From assembly GCF_029873635.1 (NCBI RefSeq), contig NC_080422.1, forward strand, positions 3,700,001 to 3,764,000: 64,000 nucleotides of DNA, written 5' to 3'. The position numbers and the translations under genes are program-made. The notes under the pieces were generated by a model. It ran no database searches. It was not told the origin of the DNA and saw nothing but the letters and a program-made list of their open reading frames with translations. This DNA comes from Malania oleifera (taxonomy: Eukaryota > Streptophyta > Magnoliopsida > Santalales > Ximeniaceae). This document shows positions 11,241 to 25,385 of the stretch, piece after piece; position 1 is the stretch's first letter, and every line of letters starts with the position of its first letter.

Positions 11241-11901
11241 TATTGATATTCGAAATTTGTCACAATAAAATATACTCTTTACACTTAATACTCGTAATCA
11301 TTAAAAAATAGAAGTTCCCAACAAAGAATAATTGATCGCATAAATACTTTTTTCATATTCATATACTATCTCTAAAAACATTTTAAACATTTTGACCATG
11401 ATTCTAAGTAAGAAACATTAAGAACTTCCCTAACTTTGTTTAGTTGTGAGAATATGATACAATTACAATTTTCTGTCTCTTGTTCTTATTCGTAAAATTA
11501 TAGAATCGAACTATTAATATTTAAATTAGTTACAAGACCATGTTTGACAACATAGGAGTATACCTCAAGTACACAGAAATTATTATGCAAAATTAAAAAC
11601 ATAATTTTTAAAAAAATTAGTTTTTTTTCTTATTTGTGTGAAATATAATGATCAATTTTTATCATGGACGAATTTTATTTTTCATTTGGGAACAATACGT
11701 GGCATAATAATTATATTTTGAGTTAGGGAAGTTCTTCTTAGCTGTTATTTACAATTTTAATGGAAACATAAACATTTTTCTTTAGTTGGACAATTAATAC
11801 TTTAATCTAAATTGTATTATTTTTTATAAAAAAAAAAAATTCAATGAGAGAATTGCCTCCTTGGAAGAGATTTCATTTTGAATTCAATCATTTTGTCTCG
11901 A
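11241..11901. other. AT-rich intergenic DNA, no gene seen
   Basis: I see only A/T runs and no protein-like frame or repeat structure. Confidence 0.5.
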
Positions 11902-12910
11902 GGGTCTGTTTGGTATCATTGTTATTTTCTATTTTTTGTTTGTATTTTTGTATAGTAAAAAAACAAATTATAAAAATGTGTTTGTTTATATTGTCAATTT
12001 TTTGTTTCTGTTTTTAGTTTTTAGTTATTTATGAAAAAATTGAAAACCAATTTTTTATAGTTTTCAATTGTTTTGGTAACCTATTGTCGGAAATTCTAAT
12101 ATCCAAAATAGCTTCTTTAAGTTAAATCATTCATTTTATACACTTTCAAATTAAAATTAAAATAGAATGATCATATGAATTTAAATATAATTAAGATAAA
12201 AACATACATAATTTTTTTTTAAAAAAATATAATAAGGTCAATTAGAAAATATTTTTACTATTTTTCAATTGTCATGTCCAATAAAAATTTTACTGCAAAG
12301 TGAATTTTTAAATTATAAAAATTAAGTAAAATAATTATAATAATTTTAACTCATTATAGTATCTTTAAAATATGAATTATTTATAATTTTATTATTTTAA
12401 TCATGTTTTTATAATATTATTTAATTTAAAGATGAAAATGAATATTTTTTAATTTTATTTTTTAATTTACGTTGGTTATATAAATTTCAACCAAACAGGC
12501 TACCTAGTTTCTAATTTTTACTATTTTTCAATTGTCATATCCAATAAAAATTTTATTTTAAAGTAAAATTTTAAACTATATAAATTAAGTAAAATAATTA
12601 CAATAATTTTTTTATTATAGTATTTTTTTTAAATATATATTATTTATAATTTTATCATTTTAATTATTTTTTATAATATTATTTAATTTAAAGATGAAAA
12701 TAAGTATTTTTTTTAATTAAAATTTTAATTTGTGTTAGTTTTATAAATTTCAATCAAACAAGTTGTTAGTTTCTAATTTTTAATTTTATATATTTCAATC
12801 AAACAGATTGCCGGTTTTAAATTTTTAGTTTCTGTTCATAGTTTTTCATTTTTGTTTTTGATTTTTGATTTTTCTAATTTTTTACATTGATGCATAACAA
12901 CCCCTAAACA
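11902..12910. mobile_element. MITE-like non-autonomous DNA element with internal tandem repeat
   Basis: The ends look like diverged inverted repeats: GGGTCTGTTTGGTATCATTG at the left and ...ACAACCCCTAAACA at the right. The middle holds two tandem copies of about 260 bp (about 12255-12516 and 12519-12775), each beginning TATTTTTCAATTGTCAT and each ending TTTCAACCAAACA or TTTCAATCAAACA, plus a partial third end near 12790. There is no transposase. Confidence 0.5.
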
Positions 12911-13436
12911 TAAAGAAGAAACTGTTAAGCACACAAATGTAAGATAAGTTGTAAATGTGGTTCTTATAAATTAAATTCCTAGCATGACCCAAGAAGATGA
13001 TATATATATATATATATTATAATATTATAATAACAAGGATATTCTCTAGTTTTACCTCAGCATCAACTTGCAAAAGAAGTTTCTAATATTAATGATAATA
13101 ATGATAATAAAAATTATTATTTATTATAAAAAATTAAATGATAAAATAAAATAAAAATATTGGCCTTCAACCCCAATCATATTGGGCTCAATTGATCAGC
13201 CCAATCCAACACAAACACCCATTCCCATGTGTAAAGAAATTTATTTTTATTTTATTTGTTCTTTTTTTTTTTTACATGTACAGTCAGAGGCCCTTACATT
13301 TTTACCTTTTTATAGTGAAAAAAGTAAGAAAAAAAATTAAAAAGAATAATAACCCAGTTAACATATCATTAACTTTTTACTTTTCTTTTTTTTTTTTTTA
13401 GTTATACTTGATTAAATTCACATTTATTTTAATCTC
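12911..13436. other. AT-rich intergenic DNA, no gene seen
   Basis: The stretch holds a (TA)n tract at 12999-13018, ATA-rich repeats and a T-rich run. It is the left flank of the LINE insertion that follows. Confidence 0.5.
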
Positions 13437-14004
13437 AAGATAGAGAGAAAATATAACAACAACAATAACAATAAATCCAAACCTTAGTCCCACTAAGTGG
13501 GGTCGATTATATGAATCTTTTTTCACCAATTTATGTGATAATGGACCATTTTTTTTGATAGATTCAAGAATATTAAATTCTTTCTCATTATCTCCTCCCA
13601 AATTATTTTAGGTCTACCACTATCCCTTCTACGGCCTCCCACAGTAACTAAGTCACTTTTTTTCACAGGTGCACTATATGGCCTATGTTGCAAGTGTTCA
13701 TACGACTTGATTCGTCCATCCTTTATCTTATCTTCTATAAGAGTCACACCTAACTTACCACGAATATGTTCATTCCTTAATTTATCTTTCAATGTTATAC
13801 CACTCATTCATCTAAGCATTCTCATCTCAATAACTTTTACTTTTTGGATATTATGTTTCTTTGTCGTCCAACATTCTGATCCATATAGCATAGCTGGTCT
13901 TATAATTGTCTTATAAAACTTCCCTTTCAATTTTAAGAGTATTCAACGATCATATAGCACACTTGAAGCACTTCTCCATTTTACCCAACCTGTTTTAACT
14001 TTAT

Positions 14005-15822
14005 TGTCATGCCCCGAACCCCGAAATGGGACCCAAGGGTGAAAATGAAATCTAACATGTCCTTGTATCACACAAAACATCAATAGATACAGTACAACGG
14101 ATGAGGGTCCGACCCCGGGGGGTTTTCAAACACCCTAAACACATTCAAATACAAACATATGCGCAGCGAAAAAATGTCATTCTATATATAGATGCAGTAC
14201 CATACTAGAGTCTATACAAGAGCAGAAACATGCTTTATCAAACAACGTATAATTGGGTGCCCAACACATCCCAAAATGGCAACCCACCAAAACATAGTCC
14301 TAGCACTTACCCAAGCGATAACCGCAGTACACCGGCCACTACGTTCCCTACACCAGGACACTAGTTTCGGTTACTCGAAGGACCTGTAAAAATTTACGTA
14401 TAATAAGGGTGAGACACCTCTCAGTAAGGAAAAACACAGGTTATATCGGTGTGTGGCATTTGAGTGTTATCATAATGCAACATACACGTAGTTGAATGTA
14501 GTTCCAGTACTAATTTCACAACAGTGCATACACGCACGCACACACATGATCAGCAATCTCGGTGTCGTCACACCCATCGGCCTGAAGCTGGCCCGCAACA
14601 TATGACGTTGGCTCGTAGCCAACCCACGAACACGGCGCCACCGGCACATGGCTAGTCCCCGACTCCCATGACATCGTATCGGCGCTAAACAAGTGGATCC
14701 ACACCCTTCGGCCTGATCTGCCGGAATAGGCTCACACCTTCGGATATAGAGTCGGACACTCTCCCAATCTATGGTTAGCGATTTCATACACCCTCGGTTA
14801 TAGAGCTGGACACTCTCAGTACTTGGAATAATTCAGAACCGTGTTCCTACTAGCATTTCAACCAATCACATACACATGCATGCTCATATAACCAAACAAA
14901 CAACACCCATTTGGTAATCTAAAATCATGATTTTTCAAACACATACAGTTTAAAACAAGTCAAGGCACGGTCATCCCTATAACATAGTATAAATCAGCAT
15001 ATATGTTTGGTTTTCAACAAAACCAGGGATGCAACCCGTCGCCTCCTTTTCCCAAAACTGTAATCATGAAAAACCCATAATTTTCCCCCAAATTAGTAGC
15101 CAAAACACACATACGACCATGAACCACAGTTCTACGACTCCGATTTTAAAAATGACTGATATAAACACAATTTCCCTTACCTTTTCCCCAAATAGAAAAT
15201 CTTGAACTCTAAGACTCCTAACCAACGAACTGAGTTTCAAAACCTACAAATCATAGTACAGAATATACTCACAATACTATTCCCTACGAAATTACTGGAT
15301 CAGAATTAAACCCCGAGCCTTACCTCAATTTGACGCCAAAACCCGAAATTCTCCGAAATGGGATTCCGATCTGTAGAAGTTGTAGAGAATCCTTCCACAA
15401 TTCTCGTGGTAACTTCAGATTCACGATTCTCGTGACAAACAGCGAAAAATTCTAGAGAGAGGAAGTGTAGGGAGAGTTCTAGAGAGAGAGAAAAGATATT
15501 TGAGTTTCTTAATAGTTAAGCAATGAAATTGATATTTATAACCCCTTTGACCCGGCTACCCTCATCGATGAAATGGTGTCCTTGTCGACGAGGCTCTATA
15601 GTCTTCTTGTCAAAGAGACGGTAACCTCATCGACGAGCCCGAGAACACCGGTTTCCCGAGACTCCTTGGCTTCTTCTCATCGACAAGCCTCTGAACTTCG
15701 TCGACGAGAGATACAAGGCCTTCGTTGACGAACTCTGGCTTCGTCGACGAAGCCCGTTCAAATTTCAATTTTATCCCTATCTTATTTATTTAAACCCATT
15801 TATTACGATTCGGGTTCTTACA
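14005..15822 (-). repeat. LTR (3' LTR of the chromovirus)
   Basis: The LTR runs from TGTCATGCCCC to GGTTCTTACA. On the minus strand it starts with a TCGTCGACGA-type palindrome array (about 15550-15752), then a CT-rich leader; the conserved block seen as GGGTGAGACACCTCTCAGTA lies near 14409. Confidence 0.9.
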
Positions 15823-15836
15823 TCCTCCCCTCCTTA
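15823..15836 (-). promoter_or_regulatory. Polypurine tract of the chromovirus
   Basis: On the minus strand AAGGAGGGGAGGA sits directly before the 3' LTR, the usual site for plus-strand priming. Confidence 0.75.
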
Positions 15837-18800
15837 CAAAAATTTCATCCTCGACATTTGCCATCTCTCATTCACAACTCACACATGCAACTGAATACAC
15901 ATACGTCATTTTAGGAAGAAAATTGGCGACTATTACAACGTAGCCCCTTCATACACATACACACATACCCTCACTTATGGCGGAGGAATACTGTGGTTAC
16001 ATATACAACTGTCCTAGGAGTTCACAATACACATACTCCCGACGACTAACCACCTATCCCAACCCCAAGTAGGATAGTATACAAGTGCTCAAAACAACTG
16101 TGGATACTTCTGGTGTATTTTCGTTTCCAGTTCCCAAGAAGCTTCCTTAATCTCGTGGTTTTGCCACAATACCTTCACTAACGGTATCTCTTTATTACAA
16201 AGCATCTAAACTTTACGGTCCAAAACCTGAACAGGTACCTCCTCATATGCTAAAGTATCCCCAATTTCCAATTCATCATAGCTGATAACATGTGAAGGGT
16301 CTAACACATACCTCCTCAACATGGATACATGAAACGCATCGTGAACTCTCAAGAGTGCTGGAGGTAATGCAATCCTATAGGCTACCGGGTCTACTCACTC
16401 AAGAACCTCGAATGGTCCGATATACCTCAGGCTCAACTTGCCCTTCCTCCCAAATCTTATCACCCCTTTCATCAGAGCGATACGTTGAAATACCTTATCC
16501 CCCACCTCGAACTCTAAATCACAGCAGTGAACATCCGCGTAACTCTTTTGCCGACTCTGAGCTAATCTAATCCTCTCTCGAATCAAACCCACCTTCTCAA
16601 ACACCTGCTGCACAAGTTCAGGTCTTAACACCTGACGTTCACCAACCTCATCCCAACACAAAGGAGATCGACACCTCTGACCATACAAAACCTCAAATGG
16701 TGCCATCCCGATACTAGCTTGGAAGCTGTTATTATAAGCGAACTCCACTAGTGGCATAAACTGTATCCAGCTACCACCAAAGTCTAACACACAAGCTCGC
16801 AACATATCTTCCAAGATCTGTATCATCCTTTCCGATTGTCCATTAGTCTGAGAGTGGAACACTATACTAAAAGTAAGTTTTGTCCCCAATGCCTCCTATA
16901 AGCTCATCCAGAATTGAGAAGTAAACCTCGGATCCCGATCTGGAACAATGACACCGGTACTGCGTGCATTCTCACAATTTCATGCATGTTCATATCTGCT
17001 AACCTAATCAAAGGATAGCCAACCTTCATCGATATAATATGAACAGATTTTGTCAATCTGTCCACGATCACCTAGCTAGCATTCTACCCGTAAAGTGCTG
17101 GTGGCAATCCGGTCACAAAGTCTATGGAAATATGCTCCCATTTCCACACTGAAATTTGCAAAGGCTGCAATGGCCCAGTCGGCCTCTGATGTTCAGTTTT
17201 CACTTGCTGACACGTTAGACACTACTTCATGAACTAAGCAATTTGCCTCTTCATACCAGACCACCAGAAGGTCTCACATAAGTCTCGATACATCTTCGTA
17301 CTACTAGGATGTACCGTATATAAAGAACGATGCGCTTCCTCCAGAATCATCATTCTGATCTCGTCGTCATTTAGAACACACAGCCTGATCCCAAACCTCA
17401 ACACACCCCTGTCAGAGATGTTAAACTTTGTAGCTAGTCCCTACTGTACCTTTTCCATAATCTCAACTAACTCTGCATCACTAGCTTGCACGGCTTTTAT
17501 ACGCTCAAACAAGGTCGGCTGGACCACCAAACTAGCAAAGAAAGCCTAATGATCCTCGGATGTCAATTCTATACCTGAGCTCTCCATATCCCATCTGATG
17601 TGACGCTGAGTTACAACCGCAAATACAGTCGCAGGCCCTGACTTCTGACTCAACGCATCAGCCACCACATTAACTTTCCCCGGGTGATAACTAATCGTGC
17701 ATTCGTAGTCCTTAATCAACTCTAGCCACCGCCTCTGCCTTATGTTCAAATCCTTCTGTGTGAAGAAATACCTGAGACTCTTATGATTAGTGAAGATCTC
17801 ACACTGCACACCATACAAATAGTGTCGTCAAATCCTCAGTGCATATACAACAGCAGCCAATTCCATATCATGCATAGAATTATTCTTCTCATACTCTTTC
17901 AGTTTCCGAGAAGCATACGCTATAACCTTGCCCTACTACATAAGCACACATCCCAAATCCTTTAGAGACGCATCGCTATAGATCACAAACCCACCATCCC
18001 TCGAAGGAATGGTCAACACGGGAGTAGTAACCAACCGGTGCTTCAATTCCTAAAAGCACTGCTCGCAATCACTGGTCCACTCAAACTGCACTCCTTTCCT
18101 AGTCAATCAAGTCAGAGGCCCAGACAGTTTAGAGAACCCCTCCACGAACCGACGATAGTAACCCGCCAGTCCAAGAAAACTCTGAACCTCCTGCACACTC
18201 TTCGACCTCACCTAGTCGACCACAACTTCAATCTTGCTAGGATCAACTGATATACCATCACCAGTAACCACATGGCCTAAGAATGCAATCTGACTCAACC
18301 AGAATTCACACTTCTTCAGTTTAGCATACAACTTCTTCTCCCGTAGAATCTGTAATACTAACCTTAAATGGTCCTCATGCTCTTCCGAACTCCTCGAATA
18401 TATCAGAATGTCGTTAATAAATACCACTACGAACTAGTCCAGGTACTCATGGAAAACCCTGTTCATCATATCCATGAACATCGTCGGAGCATTCGTCAAC
18501 CTAAAAGGCATGACTAAGAACTCATAGTGGCCATATCTGGTTCGGAAAGTCGTCTTCGCCACATCCTCCAATCTGAACCTCACCTGATGATATCCTGACC
18601 GAAAGTCGATCTTTGAAAAGACCCTCATCCTCTGCAATTGGTCAAAAAGATCATCGATACGAGGTAAAGGATAACGATTCTTTATAGTTACCTTGTTAAT
18701 CTCACGGTAATCAATGCACATCCGCATCGACCTGTCTTCCTTCTTCACAAACAATACTGGAGCTTCCTAGGGCGAAACACTAGGTCGAATGAAACCCCTG

Positions 18801-20848
18801 TCCAGTAATTCCTGCAACTGCTCCTTCAACTCTCGAAGTTCTGCTCGAGCCATCCGGTATGGAGCTTTAGAGAACGACGTCTTACTAGGCAATAACTCTA
18901 TAGCAAACTCCACCTCTCAATCCGAAGGTAAACCAGATAAATCATCTGGAAACACATCCGGGAACTCGCCGACTACCCGAATATCCTTGAGTCTCAACTC
19001 ATCCCGTAGCGGTTCCTGCACACAAGCTAAGTACCCCTGACATCCGTCTAGGAGCAACATTCTCACCTGTAGGGCCAATAGAATCTGTGGTGCTGGACAC
19101 ACACATGATCCCACGAATTCATATTCCTACTTCCCAGAAGGTTTGAACGCTACTACCTTCTTATGATAGTCAATCACAGCATAACTGGAGAATAACCAAT
19201 CCATCCCCAAAATGACATCAAACCCGACATGTCGTATATCGCGAGTTTCGCCGGTAGTAGCTTCCCCTAAATTACCACTGGGTAGTCTTCCAACATCTTC
19301 TTACAAAATGATACACTCCCAGATGGCGTAGTAACAGATAACACCTCGTTCATGTCTCGGGTCTCAACCCTATACCATCCCCCAAAATTCGCAGATATAA
19401 ACGAATGGGTTGCACCCGAAACAAACAAAACAGAAGTTTTATTTGAAAACAATAATAAAGTACCTATCACCACGTTTCCTGCAAGTTCAGCGTCCGCTGG
19501 AGTAAGAGAATATACTATGGCCAGAGCTCTATTCGTCTGAACGGTTCCCCGAGGTATCTGGTTGCTTCCCCAGTTCACACTAGATGCAAGTACGTCTCGC
19601 TTTGGTGCACGACAATCACGAAATATGTGACCTGGCTGGCCACAGTTGTAATAGTTACCCCCAAATGACCGACACTCACCCTCGTGCCATCTACGGCATC
19701 TGATACAACGTCCAATAGTCTAGCTCGCCTAAGACTCCTGGCACTCGGTATTCTGACGGTAGCCCGAGCCTCTGTTCCTCTTCTTCCATGATCCCTGACA
19801 AGATCCTAACTGAGAACCAGATAGTACTGTCCTCTTCCTCGTTTCCTGATCCACCTCATCCTCTCAGATACCGGTCTCAATCATCGTGACTTTATCCACC
19901 AACACCGAGAACTAGCAGATCTGAAGCATACCCACTAGTTTGCGGATATCCTTCCTCAAGCCCTTCTCGAACCTTCGAGTCTTCTCATACTCGCTCGATA
20001 TCAAACACAGCGCAAATCGGGATAGCTCTATGTACCGAGCCACATACCCTTGCACCGTCATACTCTCCTAAGTCATAGCAGAAAACTCATCTGCCTTTGC
20101 ATCATGCACAGAAGCCGGGAAGTATCTGTCAAAGAATACCTCCTTGAAACGGCTCCATAACATCTCCTCAAGGCCGCCCCTCTGCTTCTCTAGCAAATTC
20201 ACTGTAGTCCACCATCGACCCGCCTCCCCAAATAGCTAGAAGGTAGTATAGAGGACTCGCTGTCTATTCGTGTAGTGCAGGACTTCCAAAATCCTCTCAG
20301 TCTTCTCCATCTTGTCCTCAGCTATCGTCGGGTCAGGTCCTCCAGAGAACGTCAGACGATGCATGCGTGTGAACCTCTCAATGGTGCATCCCGCAGCAGT
20401 AGGAGAGCGCTCGCGTCTCCTCACACTCCGCCCAATCTCCCATAAAACCTGCCTTGTCAAATCTCGAGGCACAAAAGGAGACTCATCATTCGCAGTCTCC
20501 TCGGAGCCACTTCCCAGGTCATTATCCTTGGGCTTCATTCTGCAGCTTAATAGGAAACTATTAGTATCCCTACAACACATATAGTTAACACAATGATTTA
20601 CACTAATTATGTTAACAACTCCCTGCCAGGTTCAGGTCCGTCCTATCACACCAGCACGAAAGTCATCAATGATCTGTCATGCTTTTACTGGAATCGTCAT
20701 TCCAGGAAAAATACGGAATATCGTCAACAAATCCCGGTCTAGCAACCGAACAACCCTCAACCAACTCTACCCACATCCACATCCTATACTCTGGTATGTA
20801 CTCACAGCTAAGCCTAACCAAGTCAACAAAACCTAACAATCTAGTTAA

Positions 20849-20862
20849 CTCTGATACCAAGT
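20849..20862 (-). promoter_or_regulatory. Primer-binding site (initiator tRNA-Met type)
   Basis: On the minus strand the internal region begins with TTGGTATCAGAG next to the 5' LTR. This matches the 3' end of plant initiator methionine tRNA. Confidence 0.85.
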
Positions 20863-22695
20863 TGTCACGCCTTGAACCCCGAAATGGGACCCAAGGATGA
20901 AAATGTAATCTAACATGTTCCTATATCACACAAAACATTCACAGATACAGTACAACGGATGAGGATCCGACCCCGGGGCGTTTCTAAACACCCTAAACAC
21001 ATCCAAACACAAACATATAAGTAGTAGAAAAAGGTCATTCTATATATATATGCAGTACCATACCAGAGTCTATACAAGAGCAGAAACAGACTCTATCAAA
21101 CAACGTACAACTGGGTGCCAACACATCCCAAAATGTCAACCCACCAAAATACAGTCCTAGCACTTACCCAAGCGCTAACCGCAGTACATCGGCCACTACG
21201 CTCTCTACACCAAAACGCTAATTACGGTTACTCGAAGGACCTATAAAAATGTACGTACAGTAGGGGTGAGACACCTCTTAGTAAGGAATAACATAGGTTA
21301 TATCGGTGTGTGGCATTTGAGTGTTATCATGATACAACATACACGCAATTAAATGCAGTTCCAGTACTAATTTCACAACAATGCTTACACGCACGCACAC
21401 ACATGATCAGCAATCCCGGTGTTGTCATGCCCATTGGCCCGAAGTCGGCCCTGACATACGGCGTTGGCCAATAGCCAACCCGCGAACACGACACCACCGA
21501 CACATGGCTAGTCCCTGACTCCCATGGCATCATACCGATGCTAAACTGGTGGATCCACAGCCTTCGGCCTGATCTGCAGGAATAGGCTCACGCCCTCGGA
21601 ATATAAAGCTAGATACTCTTTCAATCTATGGCCATCGATTTCATATGCCCTCGGATATAGAGCCGGACACTCTCAGTACTTGGAACAATTTGAAACCGTG
21701 TTCCTACTAGCATTTCAACCAATCACGCACACATGCATGCTCATATAACCAAACAAACCACACCCATTTAGTAATCTAAAATCACGGTTTTTCAAACATA
21801 TGCAGTTTAAAACAAGTCAAGGCACGGTCATCCCTATAACACAGTATAAATCAGCTTATACGTTCGGTTTTCAACAAAACTAGGGATGCAACCCGTCGCC
21901 TCCTTTTTCCAAAAACTATAATCATGAAAAACCCATAGTTTTCCCCGTTAGATCACCCCAAATGAGTAGCCAAAACAGACACAGGACCGTGAACCACAGT
22001 TTTACTAAGTCCGATTTCAAAAATAACCGATATAAACACAATTCCCCTTACCTTTTCCCCAAATAGAAAATCCTGAACTCTAAGGCTCCTAACCAGCAAA
22101 CCGAGTTCCAAAACCTACAAATCACAGTACAGAATATACTCACAATACTGTTCCCTACGAAACTACCGGATTAGAATTGAAAACTGAGTCTTACCTCAAT
22201 TTGACGCCAAAACCTGAAATTCTTCAAAATGGGATTCTGATCCGTAGAACTTGTAGAGAATCCTTCCACGATCCTCGTGGTAACTTCAGATTCACGATTC
22301 TCGCGACGAACGGCAAAGAATTCTAGAAAGAGGAAGTGTAGGGAGAGAGAGAGAGAGAGAGAGAGAAGATAATTGAGTTTCTCAGTGGTTAAGCAATGAA
22401 ACTGATATTTATAGCCCCTTTGACCCGGCCGCCCTCGTCGACGAAATGGTGTCCTCGTCGATGAGGCTCTATAGTCTTCTCGTTGACGAGACGGTAACCT
22501 CGTCGATGAGCCTGAGAACACCAGTTTCCCGAGACTCCTCGGCTTCTCCTCGTTGACGAGCCTCTGAACTTTGTCGACGAGAGATACAAGGCCTTCGTCG
22601 ATGAACTTTGGCTTCATCGACGAAGCCCGTTCAAATTTCAATTTTATCCTTCTCTTATTTATTTGAACTCATTTTCCACGATTCAGGTTCTTACA
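20863..22695 (-). repeat. LTR (5' LTR of the chromovirus)
   Basis: This is the partner of 14005-15822, from TGTCACGCCTTG to GGTTCTTACA. It carries the palindrome array at about 22435-22625, a (GA)n tract at about 22346-22367 and the conserved block at about 21266. Confidence 0.9.
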
Positions 22696-22903
22696 TTTAT
22701 GCATTACATCATTTTCAATTTCTCATTCAGCTTGCATAATAGATCCAATGTATCGAAATCTACAAGTGCTATTTATTTCATCATCATCAAGTTTAACTTT
22801 GTCTCTAATATTCCTCCTATCATTACTAAAATTACATTTCATATATTCTATTTAATTTCTACTTATCCTAAAGCCTCTAGATTCTAAAACTTCTGTCCAT
22901 AAT

Positions 22904-24975
22904 TGTAACGACCTGCTCCTTTTCCGCATATATATATTTTTTTTATATAAATTATCATCACATCTTACATTCCAGCTCAACAGGTCACAATCCACCTAGG
23001 CCCGTGGGCACCAGGGATATATCAAAGCATCAAGCAGAAGCCCTAGTAGTAGAAAATATACAAACATGTACATCTCAATACCATATACCACAATATACCA
23101 GAGTTACTACAATCACTGTATTTTCATATATACATCCCAAAAATAAAACCTAGGGACATTTCCCACAAAATCTAAATGTCCCTACAAAACTTACCCTTCA
23201 AAAAGGGTAGATAGACAGTACTATATCAGCGGGGCTTTTCCCGCTCTCCTATCCGGGGCTCCTGAAAAGTTAATAAGATTTAGGGGTGAGACACCTCTCA
23301 GTTTGGGAAATAAACTAATACTAGTGTGTAGCAACATGAGTATTTTGTGTTCTACATATACCATACATAACATATTTAATACTGTTTATCAAATCTGGAA
23401 AAACATATGCATATCAAAACATGGCAGAACATACTGCATTTTCATAAACATTTCTCATCTCATATCATAATAATAATAACATAAAAACAACCCTGGTAGG
23501 TTAGCTGGCTGTTGTCATGTATTACCCCCACATGACTGAGTTGTGTGGCCCGAAGGCGGGACCTAACAATGGTTGGCCGACCATTGTCAAGTCAAACAGT
23601 AGTCTGTAGGTCCGATGGGTCTACCCAGACTGGTCCGTACACCAGGGGCAATAACAGCACACTTCTTGAAAATAACCACATCGACCATCCAATCTCACAC
23701 CACTCCGTACAGCGGCGTTAACACAGATATCATGATCACGAGGACCATGGACACATAGCAACGGTACCGTGCAAGTGCTAGCCTAGACCAAGCCAACCAG
23801 GTTCTGATATCATATACATATACTAAAACCATGATACATAAATATCTCATATCATTTATTTTCACATCAATCATATCATTTCACATATATACGTGTATCA
23901 TAAAAATCATCGGCCCGTACGCCGGTATTACACATTTTAACATAGCACGGCCCGTACGCCGGTAAACACATAACACAGCCCGTACGCTGGCAAATCACAT
24001 AGTACGGCCCGTACACCGACAAATCTCATCCACATAGCACGGCCCATACGCCGGCAAATCACATATACATATAAAAATATCTCGGCCCGTACGCCGGTTT
24101 TCCATCATAGAAATCCATATCGTCCCCATTCCAAAAAAAACAGTATTTCACGACATTTTTATACTCATGCCACACTAAACAAATTTTCTACGTATTCAAC
24201 ATATCATCATTTAAACAGTATTTTCCAAATATAAATCATATATATAAATATATTTATTTTTCCTGAAACTAGATGCTATATATATATACATACATTTTCT
24301 CAAAACAAACCTAACTTAGTTTATCCCTTTACCTGATTCCTGAAAAGCCCCTAAGAAAATCTTCCCCGTACCCACAAGGTTCTCAACTCAATACCCTGAA
24401 AATGAAAACTCGCAGAATTAAAGTTTAGTATTTTCGTACGTACAACATTTTCTATAACTACCACTAAGTCAAATTCGACTTAAAAAGTCTTACCTCAACT
24501 TAGGGATGATTCTCAACGTTCCCAATCAATACCCTGGAACTGAAAATTTTCAGTATTAAAGTTCAGTATTTTTACGCGTATATTACTTTCTTCAACTGTC
24601 AAAAATCCAAATATTGAATATAAAGTCTTACCTTGGATTTGGGATGAAATCCAATTTCGTTTCCCTGACGATCCGCTCCGGCAGACTTGTAGAGAACTTC
24701 ACCAGGAGCGTCGTGGTAGCTTCGGTTTGTCGATCCGGCGTAAAACTAGCCTGGAATCGAAGAGAGAGAGTCGTAGGAGAGAGAGAGAGAAGAGAGAGAG
24801 AGAGAAAGAAAGAGAGCACTTCCAAAAAATATCCAAGTAAGCTTCTTGAAGAAGCTTTCCACTTTCTATATATATATATACCTTTAACCTTTATATTAAA
24901 TACATATCATAATAACTTACTTATATATATATACACACACACACACACATATATATATACATATACATGCTTTAA

Positions 24976-25011
<36 letters not shown>

Positions 25012-25124
25012 CCTTATCATACTATTCATTTTACTTATTAATTTAATTAATTAATTTTATTTTATTATTTTATTATTATTATTATTATTTTAAAATTTTT
25101 ATTTTTTTTTTCCCGGTTACTACA
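22904..25124 (-). mobile_element. Solo LTR in the LINE, with a GGCCCGTACGCCGG array
   Basis: The 2221-bp sequence runs from TGTAACGACC to GGTTACTACA and is flanked by ATAAT (22899-22903 and 25125-25129). It has the conserved GGTGAGACACCTCTCAGT block near 23286, AGCAACGGTACCGTGC near 23757, a six-member near-palindrome array (23908-24098) and (GA)n and (TA)n tracts near its promoter side. It has no coding sequence and no second LTR. Confidence 0.88.
23908..24098. repeat. Array of CGGCCCGTACGCCGG near-palindromes
   Basis: Six copies of the 15-mer CGGCCCGTACGCCGG, some with one to three changes, are spaced about 20-45 bp apart inside the solo LTR. It is GC-rich in an AT-rich setting. Confidence 0.85.
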
Positions 25125-25385
25125 ATAATTCTAACTCAACCTCTACTCCGTCCCTAGTTTCGTCAATTAATATAATATCATCTGCAAACAACATACGCTA
25201 TGGAACCTCCTTTTGAATACTCTCAGTCAATTGGTCCATCACTAAAGCAAAAAGATAATGACTCAAAACAGATCCTTAATGTACACCTATGATAATTGAA
25301 AATTCTCTAGTTTTTTTGATTTATAGTCCTTACACTAATTATTACTCTATCGTACATATCCTTAATGACATCGGTATACCTACAA

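Larger units (their letters stand above)
14005..22695 (-). mobile_element. Ty3/gypsy chromovirus (Tekay/Del-like), full-length fossil
   Basis: The 8.7-kb element is flanked by TTTAT on both sides (14000-14004 and 22696-22700). It has two LTRs, a primer-binding site, a polypurine tract and, on the minus strand, a gag region (about 19.8-20.6 kb), protease (about 19.3-19.6), reverse transcriptase (about 18.2-18.8), RNase H (about 17.5-18.0), integrase (about 16.4-17.3) and a chromodomain-like tail (about 16.1-16.3). The coding region is broken in many places, at least half a dozen, so it looks inactive. The LTRs differ at roughly one site in ten by eye, which at usual plant rates suggests several million years. 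The Tekay/Del lineage is inferred from domain order, chromodomain and primer type. Confidence 0.9.

Noticed and set aside
24614-25054. A 146-codon plus-strand frame
   Set aside because: It runs through GA and TA microsatellites at the promoter side of a solo LTR; composition alone explains it.
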